A DNA stretch of 64,000 bases from Mallotus nudiflorus (GCA_947683625.1 CANTUR010000057.1:246501-310500); one strand, 5' to 3'; counted from the first letter of the stretch, positions 22,414-37,332 are shown. Numbers and translations: made by a program. The notes: generated by a model from the sequence alone, not told the origin.

Positions 22414-24372
22414 TTCCTTCCTTATTTTCTTTTTCCCTTCCTTTCTCATTTTCTTCTTCCTCCTCCCTAGTACTACTAGCCACTACCGCACACCAGACTG
22501 CCACCAGCAGCACGCCAGACCGCCTTCTTCACGTTGTTGCTCTGCCATTCATCACTCCAGCAGCAGCTGGTCATCCTCTTCCTTGTGTGATCGCACGGTG
22601 ACTGAAAAGAGAGAGGGAGGCCGATGTGATTCCGACTAGTAATCTGGCCAAGCTTGGGCTTAAATCAAAGCTCTTGACTCAGGTTTTGATAATCCTCGAT
22701 CGATTTCAAGAAATTTAATCGGTAATAACTTCAATTTCTCAAAATTTAATTTTGGGTATTTTTGTTAAATTGTGAAATTGAATATCAATTTGATTTTGGT
22801 TCTTTACAACAGATTATTATGGATGTTGTAAGGTTTTTGAAAATAATTTTTATGAATTTTTTGAATTCCCGAGGTCTCGGTTACTGTTCACGATATTATC
22901 CCCGAGCCCAGATAATTTTTATATTTTTAATAAATTCTAATAATTATTTAAGTACGTTTTGTTAAGGAAGTTTATTAAAATTATGTACCAAATTTATATT
23001 ATAAATTTTTGAATGTTTATGTTGAAAATGAATTTTTGGAAGAATTAGTATAAATTGGTAAATTTTATATTTTAATTGAAATTATTGTGAATTATTATGT
23101 TTTGGATAGTTTTTGAGTAAGAAATAATATTAAAATAAATTTTATAAATTAATTCCTATTTTTATCTAATTATTAGTACTTATCGGAATAATATCCGAAT
23201 AAAAATTGTATTTATGATTTTTAAGATTTAAATGAGTTTTTGGTTGCTTAATTATATAATTGAATAATTTAAATGAATATTAGTAATTAAATGCTATTTA
23301 ATTTCAAAAATTAAAATAAGGGCTTTTATAATATGATTTGATTATTAATGTGGATTTTATTATTTATTTTGTAAATAAATGTCTTTTATTCTTTTGTTGT
23401 GTAAATAAATTAATTTTGGGTATTTAAATGGAAATTAAATTGTGAATTGTGAAATTGGTTCTCAATTGGGCATAAAGTGTAGTTCGGGGGCCCAACCCAA
23501 GATTTGGAGTTGTTATTGGTAATTGAAGTGTTTTTCTGTGCAGGATTGACTCTACTTTTATAGAGAGATGTCCGTTTTATAGAGGAGACTCTGCTGAATT
23601 TTCGGTAGATTTCTCATAAAATGTGAAATCGGATTGAGTTTAATAGAGTCGTATTCTTAATTGAGTCTCTCCTTAGAAATCTATAATTTATAGGATTTCC
23701 ATTTTTAATTCCATTTCTATTTATTTCTTTTCTTTAGTCGCATCTCTCGTTGAGTCAATAGGTCAGGGTCTAACGCGATTATACAGAGAAGCGCATTCAA
23801 CCTGTAAGTTAATAACTGAACTGTGTGTATGATATTTTATATTAAATATAAATTCATTCATTGAAAGAATTATAATATTATAAAATATACTTGGATTAAA
23901 TTCTCCTATTATTTGTTATGGTTATATAAGCTTATTTTTATTAAATTTTCATATGATTAGTTAATTTTTATTTTATTTTATTTTATTGTAATATTTCTTA
24001 TTTTATTTACTTTTATTTATTTTAAAATGAATGGGAGAATTTATTGAAAAATTATATTATTATAAAATATACTTGGATTAAATTCTCCTATTATTTGTTA
24101 TGGTTATATAAGCATGTTTTTATTAAATTTTCATATGATTAGTTAATTTTTGTTTTATTTTATTGTAATATTTCTTATTTTATTTACTTTTATTTATTTT
24201 AAAATGAACTACGGTAGAACAGGTTACGTGATGGGTTTCATCAGGACCATGTGCACATTGGTAGGATTAAGAGTGAGTGTTAGTGATTATAAGACTCAGT
24301 GATGGTTTACTCTTGGGCATGATTTTGTGAGATTGTATATAAGCCTCGGTAATGCTTTGCTCTCGGGCGTGA

Positions 24373-27300
24373 TTGTCACGACCCAAATTAGGAGTCATGA
24401 CCGGCGCTAGGGAACGAGAATTCTTTCGAATCCGAAACCCGTAGCAAGCCTTCAAAAAATAAAATCATGAAACAAATAATTACAAAGTACGATAGAATTA
24501 AAAATTTTCAAATCAATATATAAAATAAATACTCCAGATCCTTTCATCAATGAATACATAGTCGTACAGTTTCAAATACCATTTTTCAGAGTATACAATA
24601 TCAAAACAATATAATACTCTTCAGATACAATAACACTACTACTGCAGTTTTTAGAATACAAATCAAAATTCAAAATATACGTTTACATAAAATGGCTGGG
24701 ACTGAAGAACACTGGCTAAGAACTCTACAACTAAGTTCTGACGATATGGGATCTCCTGAAAAAAAAAATTGAGGGGGGTCAGACCTCACTGAATGAATTA
24801 TTATACTATATATACATGCAAACTAAACCATAACAATAAGTCATTCTTATATATATATATATGTGTATACACACATTTCACATGAATGTCAAACTCTGCC
24901 TTTATAAATATACTAAATGTAGAAAACGTTTGTTTTAATTCATGAAGGATCCATAGAACCCTAATAATAGCAATCCCCAATCAACCCCATAATCACTCTA
25001 GCCATACAGGCTCACTTGATTTCAAATAGAACACTTATTCCAAATTGGACAGCATACTAGTCCCGAGACACTAAGTCGACCGAGCTTCAGCAGTCTGGCT
25101 GTCAGTGTGATTGGCCCCGAGACACTTGGTCAACCGAGCTCTAGCAATCACATTATCTATCACCTCATATCTCAATCAACCCAATAGATCATTCAATCCA
25201 CTTATGGACAGTAGACTGGCCCCGAGACACTAAGTCAACCGAGCTCCAGCAGTCTGACTGTCAGTGTGATTGGCCCCGCAATCACACTATCTATCATACC
25301 ATTAATCTCAGTCAAATCAATCTAATCAATTGTAATCACCCAAAATTAACTCTCACTCAACCCTATTCTTTCGCACCGGTACGTACACGACCTTAGTGTT
25401 GCCCACTAGGTAGCACGTTCTATTGATATCCTTCACTTAGAATAAATCATTTATTCTAAAAATAATTAATGTGGAACGATATTCATAATAATAAAATCAA
25501 CCATATATATATATATATATTAAAAATATACCTAAAATATAGCCAGTATATTTCGGGTATATATATGTCAAATAAAATAAGAAATAAACTAAAGATAAAT
25601 CATTAATATGGTTAAAAACAATATAAATGAGTAACAATAATATAACATGCATTTTCTTAAAAATATACTTAAATATACAAAAGATATACCCTAAGTACAC
25701 AAATCATTTAATAAAACATTTATGTATAAATGTTCATTTAAATATGTGTTTAGGTTTAACATATATTCACAAATATACTAAAAATAAACCTAATTATCTA
25801 GCATGCATATATCAAAAATAAACCCTAAATATACCACTAATGTGTTAGGTTTAATTTTAATAATAAAACATGTATTTATTTGGAAATATATCAAAAATAT
25901 ACAAAAAAAATAAACTTAAAAATAATTTAAGTGTAGGTTTATAATATAGCATGCAATTATTTAAGAATAAATCTAAATTATACTAATCATTTAATAAAAT
26001 AATTATGGTTCAATGTACATTTAAATCATGTATAAATATTAAATTATAACAAACATAAACCTAAATATCTAACATACAAATACAAAAAATAAACTCTAAA
26101 TATACCAGTGATATATTAAATATATATAAAAAATATACAAACATTTATATATCAAGATATACTAAAAATAAACCAAAAATATACCAAATCATATTATAAT
26201 TAAATTACTGTTTAAACATATAATGAAAATGAAAAAATCCTAAGTCATGCATCCTATATACAATGCATATATATACAGTAAATAATTACTGTTTAAACAT
26301 ATACGAGACAAACTCGGTGGACCTGATCCATTAGGCCTCGGTCTCGGCGCAACTAAACAAACAAATGACAACATGAATAAGAATAAATTTAACGAAAATT
26401 CTAAAGACTCGATCTAGAATTTTAGACACATAATTAGAATAGGGATTTGACCGGATATCACGTTTTACGAGAATTCTACCGAAAATTCGGCAGAACCTCC
26501 CCTGTAAAATGAACATCTCTCTACTCAAAGAGTAGAGCCGATCCTATAAAGAAAACACACTTCGGAATAACACCAAATTCACAACCACAATCCCTCGGTT
26601 GGACTTCAAACTACAATTCATCGATCGAGGTTCACAATTCACAAAATAATTATAAAATACCGAAAATGCCCTTATATAATAAAAATAAATTTTATAAATC
26701 CAAATTACGTAATTAACCCTAAAACACGTTAAAAACCGATAAAAACTCATTTATTTAGAAAAATCGTATATTATATATATAATTTGAAAATAATTTACGA
26801 AAAATAGTTTTAATTAGTTAAAAATACTAAATAATTTGTAGAAATTATTTTTATACCCTAAATAACTATTAAAACCAATTTAATTACATTTTTTAGCCAA
26901 TTTGGTGTAAAATTACCGAAATACCCCTATATAAATAAATTTACTAAAATAAATCCAAAACTTCATGAAAAATAATATAATTACTCAAAATTAATTTTCT
27001 CAACATATGTTTCAATAAAATCAATAAATATACTCAATTAACCAATTTATTTCAATTAAACACATAATTAACCCTATTTTTCAAAATTACATAAACTTAA
27101 TAAATTCCAAATAAATATATAAAAATTCACAAAAATTAAAAATAAATTTCTATAATTCATTTCAACACCCATAATCACCATAAAACACAATTTCATAATT
27201 TAATTAATTAATTTTTTGAAAATTAGAAAATATTAATAAAATAATCAAAAATTCACAAAAATTAAAATAAATTCCAAAAATTCTAAAAAAATTACAGCAT

Positions 27301-28227
27301 GTATATTAAGCTTCCAGGAACAAAGTTTGTGAATAAATGTTTCATGAATCAATCAAATTGAAGCTAAAAAAAATTCAAAACCCTAAATGGCTGAAATGAA
27401 GAAATTGAAACCTAAGCAATTCTAGACCAAATCAAGTGAAAGAAAGCTTAGAATCACACTCACCAGAGCTCAAGGAGAAGATAGAGACTGGTGGTGTCAA
27501 ATTTGGTGGCCGGAAATGGCTTGATCGGAGTTGACTTCAATTTTCGGCCTCCTTGAAAAATTCGACCAAAACAAACTGGAAAAAAGGAGCTTCAAGTGGT
27601 GGAAATGGCTGGAGGTGGAGGAAGAAAGATGAGAGGCACAGTGACAACAAAGAAATCAGCTGGAAATGGTGGAAACCATTTGGGAGGAAAAGATGAAGGA
27701 GACAATGGCATTTTGGTAAATAATGCAAACTTTATAATTTTGATAATAAATTATGTATATATGTATATATATATATCCACACTTATATTATAATATTATA
27801 TATATTCCCACACACAAATAATTCTCCCCACATAAATATTTTATTATATTTAATAATTTATACACTTAAAATTAATTAATTAATATTAAAACTAAATAAT
27901 AAAAATTAAGGTAATTAATTGAATCCTAATTAATTTAAATAAATACACATATATACATTTTATTTTAGCACTTAAAAATTATGTATGAGTTCATGCAAAT
28001 TCGTAAAACTAGTCAAAATAATTAATATTAAATTATTTATGTGTCAATTTTTCCGAAAATACAATTCTCGAAAAAATTTTACGTAAAGTACTTAAAATAA
28101 TATAACATAATTAAAATTAGCTTTAAACAAACAAAAAACTCATAAAATATCATAAATATATACAAAAATTATTAACATTGCATATCCCAATGTAGTATAA
28201 AAATATTTAAAAACTCGGGATATTACA
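24373..28227 (-). mobile_element. solo LTR of the gypsy A family, inverted, inside element B (3855 bp)
   Basis: Read on the minus strand it begins TGTAATATCCCGAG (at 28227) and ends GGGTCGTGACA (at 24373). The target-site duplication GTGAT is perfect (24368-24372, 28228-28232). The element B LTR sequence resumes directly afterwards. It carries two copies of hairpin block 2 (about 25049-25155 and 25206-25305) and block 1 at 26461-26537. TATACC-rich segments around 25510-26200 are tandemly repeated, which explains its extra length. Only one LTR remains. Confidence 0.94.
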
Positions 28228-28946
28228 GTGATTTATAATTTATTGAGGCTGGTAGCTCGATGATGATTTACTCTCAGGAACCGCCAGTAAATATTGGTTT
28301 AAGTGATTTGATTGCGGCTGGTAGCTCAGTGGATGCTTTGCTTTTAAGAACCGACAATCTTTGGATTATAAGAAAGCCGAAAGGCTATTAGAATTGTGGA
28401 CTAAGATTCTACATGGTTTTCTTATAAAAATGATTTTAATACTTTATTTTGATAGAAGAGGATTTTAAACAATCAAATGTTTTTAAATTATAAATTTTAT
28501 ATTTTTATAAACTATATTTTAAAGGAGGTTTTCACACTATACACATTTCTTTTATTAACTTACTTAATGAGGTTTGACTCCTCTCAATTATTTTTTTAGG
28601 ATCTCGGGAGTCATCAGTTAGTCTGCCTACTTTATGCCGAATTTCTTCTTCTTTGGCTATTCTATGTAGGTCTATATGACATGTATTATTATGTATTTAA
28701 AATCTAGAATATCGCAGTAGTAGTAGTTAACTATTATGTTATATTTTATGAATTTTTACCTGTATCAAAGATTGTTTTGTATATTATGTTATTTTTGTTA
28801 TTTATTTTATTTAAACATTTCATTTAATTATTGCATATATTTTATTGTAAAATTTTCTTTAAGGCTTACTATGGGTTTCAGAAGCCTTATACTTTCCCAT
28901 TCTTTAGTGTCAGTCACATACCATCAGGTTCGAGTCGTGACAAAGT

Positions 28947-28958
28947 TGGTATAAGAGC
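28947..28958 (+). other. primer-binding site of element B
   Basis: TGGTATAAGAGC, one base different from the site in element A, lies four bases after the 5' LTR end. Confidence 0.85.
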
Positions 28959-29120
28959 TTTGGCTCATTTCATATGTGTTTTCAGCTGTGAATGTTTATT
29001 TTTTTATGAGTTACTGTGGTGATAGGTTGATAATTGTCACTTATTGTCTTCCTTGTTTCTTGCATTCTGTGCATATGTAGTATCCTTGTCTTAACTTGAA
29101 TTCATTTTGTGTCTCTTTTC

Positions 29121-32100
29121 AAAAGGAGGTGAGCGCGAACTACTCCTACTACAGAAGCAGCATTTGAGGGGAATAAAGATGAATAGTCTGTTCAGGATGA
29201 AATTCTTCCTCTGGCCTTTGATGTAGAGGTAGAGGTAGAGGCAAAGGTAGAGCTAAAGCAGCAGCGACTCAGAAGTAGGAACAACAACAAGTAGAGCCAA
29301 AAATTCCAATGAAGGATCCTGCAGCCTTTGTAGTGAGTACGGTAGAAATTAATCAAGGCTTGGAAGCCCTTAACCAAGCAATGCCCTAGCACAATAGATG
29401 CTTCAACAGAGAAGTTAGGGGATGACAGATGTCGATGTCGCTTTATTGTACTTCAGAATCGGGCGAGTTTCTTTCAATAGTATAGGGGATGCTCTAGACT
29501 TTATAAATACCATCGAGGCTAGAACCAAAATAGGATACACATACTACTAGCGGATCATAATAGTAGAGTTATCCATATTAACTACAACTCAGGATTGGTT
29601 CTTGCAGTCTATCCAATCGTACATGACTACTATGACCTGGTTGGATTTTAATAAGAGATTTATGAGATTTTTCTACCCAGCAATGATGAGAGAGAACTAT
29701 ATGTGGCAGTTATTGAATATTGCCATGAGAGATTGGTTAGTTGGAGGCTACACTCGAGAGTTCTTCAGACTATCACGTCATGCTGTGAATGTGATATAAG
29801 ATGAGATGAGAGCAGTGGAGCTTTATGTGACTGGATTAGACCTAGCTTACATTGGCATCTAGATAGGGGGTCACAGATTTGAGAGTGTAGTTGAGGAGGC
29901 CAGACAACTTGAGTGGAGATGTATCCGATATGGCATCGTATCAGATCCATATAAGAGTGGCAATGGCAGATCAGCTCAGGGGGTTCAATAGCCTATTTTT
30001 TAGATATGCAGTATGAGTACTCAAATAGGGGTTACTTTTTAGTAGAGCAGACAGTTTAGAGTACATTGGACTAGCAAACACAGTTATGCTCAGAGATGTA
30101 TGAGTAGTAGGACTGCTAGGTTTGGTGCAAGTGTCAATAGTAGCAGTAGTGGGCAGAGCTCCAGACATGGCAGTTCAGGATCTTGGGCTAGTGCATGTGC
30201 CACTTGTGGGCGAGTACATCAGGGTCCATGTCACTTGGTGCCAAGAGCTTGTTTCCAGTGTGGACAGTTCGGGCATTTTGTAAGGGATTATCCTCATTAT
30301 GGGTTTCAGCCATCATATGCCCAGGGATCTTCATCATCAGTTGCTCAACCATTTTAACAGGTGCATTAGTAGTATCAGGCACCTATGTATCCTTAGTAAT
30401 AATTGACTCAGTATGTGAGTCAGCAAGGCACAGGTTTTGGAGGTAAAGTTAGGCGTAGAGGATATGGGCAACCGTCCACTTCACAACAGGTAGGTCGTGG
30501 CTAGGCTAGAGTTTTCACCTTGACTCCTCAGGATGCTTTGGCATCCAATGCAGTTATGGCAGGTATTCTCCCAGTGTGTTACTTTGATGCTAGAGTCTTA
30601 TTTGATCCGGGTGCTTCACACTCTTTTGTCTCTCATGCGTTTGCTTCTAGAATAGTATGTCAGACTTCCAAGTTATTGATTCTTTTATCTGTAGTGACTC
30701 TACTTAGTGACGAGTTAGAAACATATGTGTTCTTTCCATCTTATTCAGTGTTAGTGGAAAGTAGAGAGTTGTTAGCATATTTGGTTTTGCTAGATGTGAT
30801 TTATTTTGATGTAATTATGGGGATGGATTGGTTGGCACAGTATTATGCCACGGTAGACTATTGAGAGAAGGAAATAATTTATAAAATTTTGACTAATGAG
30901 GAATTCATATTCAAAGGTGATAAGAGTTTAATGCCTCAGAATAATATTTTTGTGATCACAGCTAGGAAGATGCTTAGAAGAGGTTGTAAAGGCTACTTAG
31001 CTATAGTTAAAGATATACAAGCAGACAAGGGGGCAGTTGAAAGGGTGCTAGTGGTGTGCGAGTTTTAATATATTTTTCTTGAAGAATTGCTAGACTTACC
31101 ACCAAAAAGGAGATAGAATTCTGCATCGATGTAGTGCCTGGTATAGATCCTATCTCTATGCCACCATATAGAATGGTGTTTGTAGAGTTGAAAGAGCTAA
31201 GAGAGTAGTTATAAGAATTATTTGATAAAGGTTTTATCTAGTCTAGCACATCTCCTTGGGTGCTCCAGTGTTGTTTATGAAGAAAAAGGATGGTAGTTTT
31301 TGACTCTATATCGACTACAAATAGTTGAATAAGGTTACCATCAAGAACAAGTATCCACTCCTAAGGATTGATGATTTGTTTGACTAGCTATAAAGAGCTT
31401 GATGTTTCTCCAAGATTGACTTAAGGTTTGGGTATCATCAATTGAGGATTAAAGGTGGAGATATACCTAAGATTGCATTTTAAATAAAGGTATGACCATT
31501 ATGAATTCTTAGAGATGTCCTTTGGGTTGATTGATGCCTTGGAAGCCTTTATAGACTTTATGAATAGGGTGTTTAGGCCATTCTTGGATTGATTTATGAT
31601 AATGTTTATTGATGATATTATGGTATACTCCAAGAGTAAGACAAAACATGCAATGTCTTTGAGATTGGTGCTTCAGACTTTGAGAGAGCACCAAATGTAT
31701 GCCAAGTTTTTAAAGTGTGAATTCCGGTTGGATCAAGTGGCATTCTTAGGCCATGTGGTATCCAAAGATGGCATACAAGTAAATCCCAAGAAAATAGAAG
31801 CTATTACAGAGTGGCCAAGACCTACATCAGTCATAGAAGTAAGGAGTTTTATGGGTTTAACTGGCTATTATAGGAGATTTATGAAGAATTTCTCCAAGAT
31901 TGCTGCATCTTTGACAAGACAGATCTAGAAGAATGCTAAGTTTGTGTGGAAAGATAGATGTGAGGAGCACTTTTAGTTGCTTAAGGACTTGTTGACTTTG
32001 GCTCCAGTGTTGACTTTGCCTTCTGGGAATGAAGGATATACGGTGTATTGTGATGCTTCCTGAGTAAGATTGGGTTATGTTTTAATGCAGAATGGAAGAG

Positions 32101-33944
32101 TGGTTGTTTATTCTTCAAGGCAGTTAAAGAAGCAGGAGCAAAATTATCATACTAATGACTTAAAAATTACCGCAGTAGTGTTTGCACTAAAGATTTGGAG
32201 GCATTACCTATACGGTGTGACTTAGAAAATATACACCGACCACAAAAGCCTGAAGTACATATTCCAGCAGAGAGATCTGAATCTAAGGCAAAGAAGATGG
32301 ATGGAACTTCTAAAGGACTATGATTATTTTATTTTGTATCATCTAGACAAAACAAATGTAGCTACAAATGAATTGAGCAAAAAGTCAGCAGGCAACCTTG
32401 CATATATAAGTACAGAGAGGAAGCCAATTATTAAGGAGATGCATGAGTTAATTGACCAAGGGTTGCAGTTGAAGGTGACTAAGAAATGCATCCTTGCTCA
32501 GTTTAGGGTATGGTCAGTATACTTTGATCAAGTTAAAGCAACTTAAAGAAGGTACCCACAGTTGCAAAAGATCATATTTGAAGTGCAACAAGGTAGGTCT
32601 ATTGAATTTGTAATTAATAACGAAGGTGTGCTGCGTTTGGGTAATCGATTGTGTGTGGTATATGTGGATGAACTAAGAAAATAAATTATAGAAGAGACAC
32701 ATTTTTTTGCTTACAGTGTTCATCCAAGTTCTACCAAGATGTATCATGACTTGAAAGATACATATTGGTGGAATGACATGAAAAAGGATATTACAGAATT
32801 TATATCCAAGTGTCTCATTTGTCAACAGGTGAAACTAGAGCACTAGAGGCCCACAGGATTATTACAGTTATTGCCTATCCCAGAGTGGAAGTGGGATATG
32901 ATTGTTATGGATTTTATTACTAGATTGCCTCGTACTACTAGTGGTTATGTTGCTATTTGGGTGATAATTGACAAACTAAGTAAGTCAGCATACTTTCTGT
33001 CAATTAAGAAGACATACTCTACTGACAGATTAACAAGGTTGTATGTCAATAGAATTATTTATCTCCACAGGGTACTAGTGAGTATAGTGTCTGACAGAGG
33101 AGCTACTTTTACTTCAGTCTTCTAGTAAGAATTGCATAAGGCATTGGGTACAAGACTTGATTTTAGCACAATATTTCATCCTCAGATAGACGGTCAGTCA
33201 AAAAGGAGCATTCAGACTCTTGAGGATATGTTGAGGATGTGTGTGATGGACTTTGGTGGCCAATGGGACATATATTTGCCATTGATTGAATTTGCATATA
33301 ACAACAATTATCATGCAAGTATAGAGATGGCTTCATATGAAGCACTATATGGTAGAAAGTGTAGATCACCATTGTGTTGGGAAGTTGGAGAAAGATAACT
33401 GACAGGTCCAGAATTGGTGCAGATTACTTCTAAAAAAGTTCCCATTATTTAGCAGCAGTTGAGGACAGCTTTCAGCAGACAGAAGAGTTATGAAGATCCT
33501 AAAAGGAAGGATGTATCCTTTTCCATAAGAGACATGGTGTTTTTAAAAGTTTCTCCAATGAAGGAGGTTATGAGGTTTGGTAAGAAGGGTAAATTAGCCC
33601 CGAAATACATTAGACATTTTGAGATTCGTTCAAGAGTTGGAGAAGTGGCTTATAGATTAGTGTTGCCACCTGAATTATCTCAAATTCACCCAATGTTCCA
33701 TGCATCTATGCTGAGGAAGTATGTTCTTGATCCTTCTCACATTCTTTAGCCTCACACAGTGGAGCTCAGTGAAGATCCGTCATATAAGGAATATCCTATG
33801 GTGATTGTGGATCGCTAAGTTTGTCAGCTTTGCACTAAGGAGATTCCAATGGTGAAGGTGTTGTGGAGCAACCACACAGCAGAGGACTGCATGTGGGAGA
33901 CGGAGGCAACAATGCAGGTGGCATATCCCTATCTTTTTCGTTAA
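29121..33944 (+). pseudogene. gag-pol remnant of element B
   Basis: Homologous to the polyprotein of element A but with its start codon lost and many stops. At least one frameshift lies between about 30864 and 31596. Recognisable pieces: capsid-like Gag (about 29440-29800), CCHC knuckle CFQCGQFGHF (about 30251), protease DPGASHSF (about 30606), reverse transcriptase with FIDD (about 31608), RNase H (about 32040-32260), integrase with SDRG (about 33094), and a chromodomain-like end. Its sequence shows what several stop positions in element A used to be. A TAG at 31974-31976 falls at the same codon as the TAG at 6290 in element A. Confidence 0.93.
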
Positions 33945-35281
33945 AAAAAAATTGCATCTTTTATTTATCGAAAATTCAAGGGTGAAATTTTTTTTAGGAG
34001 GGAAGACTATAATAATCTGATTTTTCTTAAATTATATTATGAGATTTGCAGTGTTAATAATTATTTTTATTTTATATCATTTTATTAAATTGTGATATTT
34101 GATTATTTGTGAAAATTAAATAAATTTCCCGTGTTATTATTATTATTATTTATTAAATATAACTATGGATTTTAATGAGGAAATTAAGTTATAGTTATTT
34201 AAATATTAATAAATTAAATAAATAAATTTTAGATGTATTTTATTTTATTTTTCCCCTACTTTTTCTTCCTCCCTACCTTTTTCTTTCATTTCATTTCTTT
34301 TTCCCTTCCTTTTTTTCTTTTCCCCTTCATTTCTCATTTTCTTCTTCCTCCTCCCTAGTACTGCCAGCCACCACTGCACGCCACCCTGCTACCAACATCA
34401 TGCCTGATTGCCTTTTTCACACTGTCACTTTGTCATTCGTCACGCCAGCAGCAGTAGTAGTCGCTAGTTGTCCTCTTCCTCATATGATCGCGTGGTGACT
34501 GGAAAGAGAGAGGGAGGCCGATGCGATTTTGACGAGTAATCCATCCAAGCTTGGGCTTAAATCAAAGCTCTCAACTCGTGTTTTGATAATCCTCGATCAA
34601 TGTCAAGAAATTTAATCGATAACAACTCTAATTTTACAAAATTTAATTTTGGTTATTTCTGTTAAATTGTGAAATTGAATGTCAGTTTGATTTTATTTGA
34701 TATTAGTTTTTTAGAACAGATTATTGTGGATGTTGTAAGGTTTCCAAAAATAATTTTTGTGAATTTTTATGAATTTTTTGAATTCTCAGGATCTTGCGGT
34801 TACTATTCATGACATTGTTCCCGAGCCTGGAAAATTTTTATATTTTTAATAAATTTTATTATTATTTTAAGTTTTGTTAAGAAAGTTTATTAAAATTATA
34901 TACCAAATTTTTATTATAAATTTCTAAATATTTATGTCGAAAATGAATTTTTGGAAGAATTAATATAAATTGGTAAATTTTATATTTTAATTGAAATTGT
35001 TGTGAATTATTATGTTTTGAATAGTTTTTGAGTAAGAAATAATATTAAAATGATTTTTATAAATTAATTCCTATTTTTAACTAATTACTAGTAATTATCT
35101 GAATAATATCCAAATAAAAATTATATTTATGATTTTTAAGAATTATGTGAGTTTTTAGTTACTTAATTATATAATTGAATAATTTAAATGAATATTGGTA
35201 ATTAAATGCTATTTAATTTAAAAAATTAGAATAAGGGCTTTTATAATATAATTTGATTATTAATGTGGATTTTATTATTTA

Positions 35282-36706
35282 TGAAAAGAGTCATAGAGGG
35301 GGGTGAATAGTACTATCAAATAAAAATGAGAAATTAAAAGAATTATTTGCAAGAATTAAATAAAAGTTGAGAAGGAAGAATGAAGAACATAAAGATTTAA
35401 TGAGTTCGGGTTCAACAATAATCCTATATCTCTACCTAATTTATTCCTAAGTTAGGATTTTTAATCACCCACAATCTTATTCACAAGATTGAGATTATAC
35501 AAGAGTTTATGACTCACTCTTATAACCTTACAACATGAATTTTCAAGGCTCACTCAAAAAACCAAAACCCAAGTGTTTCAATGGATAACACTTAAACCAA
35601 TTCCTTTAGAAATAAATCTCACTTCCCTTATAATCTAACCCAAGATTTAAGATGAAGAGAAATTCTATTTCTAACACACATCCAACTCTCTCAAGAGTTA
35701 TACAAACAAAGAATTATTTAAGATAATTTGAGAGCTCAATAAATTCTTAAGAAATACTGAATGATAAACAATTTTCTTAACTTCTATTCAGCTCTAGAGG
35801 TATTTATACTAAAAAATATGGCTGTTGGAGGTGCAAATAATGTGTCCAACGTCTATATTTTGAATTATTTACCCACACTTTCTTCAAAAAAGCTGTAGAT
35901 ATTTGCATTAGCTTTCCATATCAATTTGAATCACCTAAATTGGACTTCTGTAGCTCAAGATATGTCCAAAATACTAAGGATTGTGCAATTTGTAATGCAG
36001 ACTACAGTTAGACAGCTATACCCAAATTGAAGCCGTGATTTTCTCATGAAGAAATTTGAATTTGCCCATAATTTCCTCATAAAATCTGTAGATATTTGAA
36101 TTATATTTTCATATCATTTTGAATCACCTAAATTCGACTTATGTAGCTCAGTATATGTCCAAATTACTAAGGGTTGTGCAATCTGAAATGCAGAATACTG
36201 TCAAACAGCTATACACAAGTTGAAGCCGTGATCTTCTCATGAAGAAATTTTAATTTGCCCATATTTTCATCATAAAAGTTGTAGATATTTGACTTATATT
36301 TTTATATCATTTTTAATCACCTTAATTGGACTTCTGTAACTCAAGATATATCCAAAATACTAAGAGATGTGCAGTCTGAGATGACAGATGTATACGTGAA
36401 TTTCAACTCAAAATTTGCCTAACCAAATGAACTTGGATTTTGATAAATAAGCCCAATTCATAAAGATCAAGATGTCTATTTAAAATGTTAAGAAGCTCAT
36501 TTTCTCATTTAAGAGCTCTAAAGATGTCAAAAGCCTTCTTGAATCTTAAAGGTTCAATTTGCCTGAAAAGTCACTATTTATCCAAAAGTGTATATGCTTG
36601 GTATATGTATGGTATATAATTCCCTGCACACTTAATTGAAATTATTAGTATAAAAATTATTTGTCAAAGTCCAAAATTTGGAGTTTGATCATGCAAATGG
36701 TCAACA
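35282..36706 (-). repeat. copia 3' LTR with three 193-bp tandem units
   Basis: Three direct units have a 193-bp period, with the shared TGTAGATATTTG-type motif near 35893, 36086 and 36279, followed each time by TCACCT(A/T)AATT and a (T/A)CTAAG-containing segment. It lacks about 67 bp present in the other LTR near 43645-43715. Confidence 0.92.
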
Positions 36707-36708
36707 AT

Positions 36709-37332
36709 CTCCCCCTTTTTGGCTTTGATAATCAATTTTAAAAGATAATAAATAATGTGTGTAAGTGTGACAAAAATAAATAACATGTATAAGCAATCTA
36801 ATTAAAATAGCTCCCCCTTTCAAATTTAAATAGATGCAAAATGAGAAAGTATTTTGCTCCCCCTTAACATATGCATTATTTCAATATTTATCATGTATCA
36901 GAGTATATAAATGAATTATCATAACATGTATAAAGGTTAAACAAATCTATTCCTTTAACAAAATATATTTATTTATTTCTCATCCTTTTTGAACCTGATA
37001 AGAAATATAAATAAATTTTATTATCCTTTTTAAAAAAATATAAACAACATAAAATATAGCAGGAGGGACAAGAACATGGCCTAACATAACAAATGATGAT
37101 AACATGATCATTAAAAAATGTTAGACAACATGAAGGAAATAATTTCAAACATATATACATATAGTGCTACTATAATGCATCACAAAATAGTATATATGTT
37201 ATATTGAAACATCACATGATTATAGAAAGTTTAGCTAGTCAATCAATCATATATAATCATTTGGTACTTAACATATCTTAAATACAAACACAATTATTTA
37301 TCCCCTAAGCACATAGTTTTTTCTCCCCCTTT
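36709..37332 (-). other. polypurine tract and repeated tract-like motifs of the copia element
   Basis: On the minus strand AAAAAGGGGGAG (36709-36720) abuts the 3' LTR and is the likely plus-strand primer tract. Similar AAGGGGGAG tracts recur at about 36810-36820, 36856-36865 and 37321-37332. Repeated tracts upstream of the 3' LTR have been described for Sireviruses. Confidence 0.7.

Larger units (their letters stand above)
21686..28942 (+). repeat. 5' LTR of element B, interrupted twice
   Basis: Starts TGTAATAATC and ends CGTGACA before the primer-binding site. An (ATT)n run lies at about 21812-21851, much shorter in the 3' LTR. It carries hairpin block 1 (23550-23623) and a diverged form of the block 2 units (about 24290-24372 and 28228-28370, core GCTCGGTGATG..CTCTCGGG-like). 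In about 135 bp compared at the start, roughly nine positions differ from the 3' LTR. Confidence 0.9.

Noticed and set aside
24267..24455. 62-codon minus-strand frame across 24373
   Set aside because: Runs across the junction between element B LTR and the solo LTR insertion, so it cannot be an old gene.
35893..36460. regular repeats that could suggest a CRISPR-like array
   Set aside because: Units are 193 bp, adjacent and diverged, without short identical repeats and spacers, and lie inside a copia LTR.
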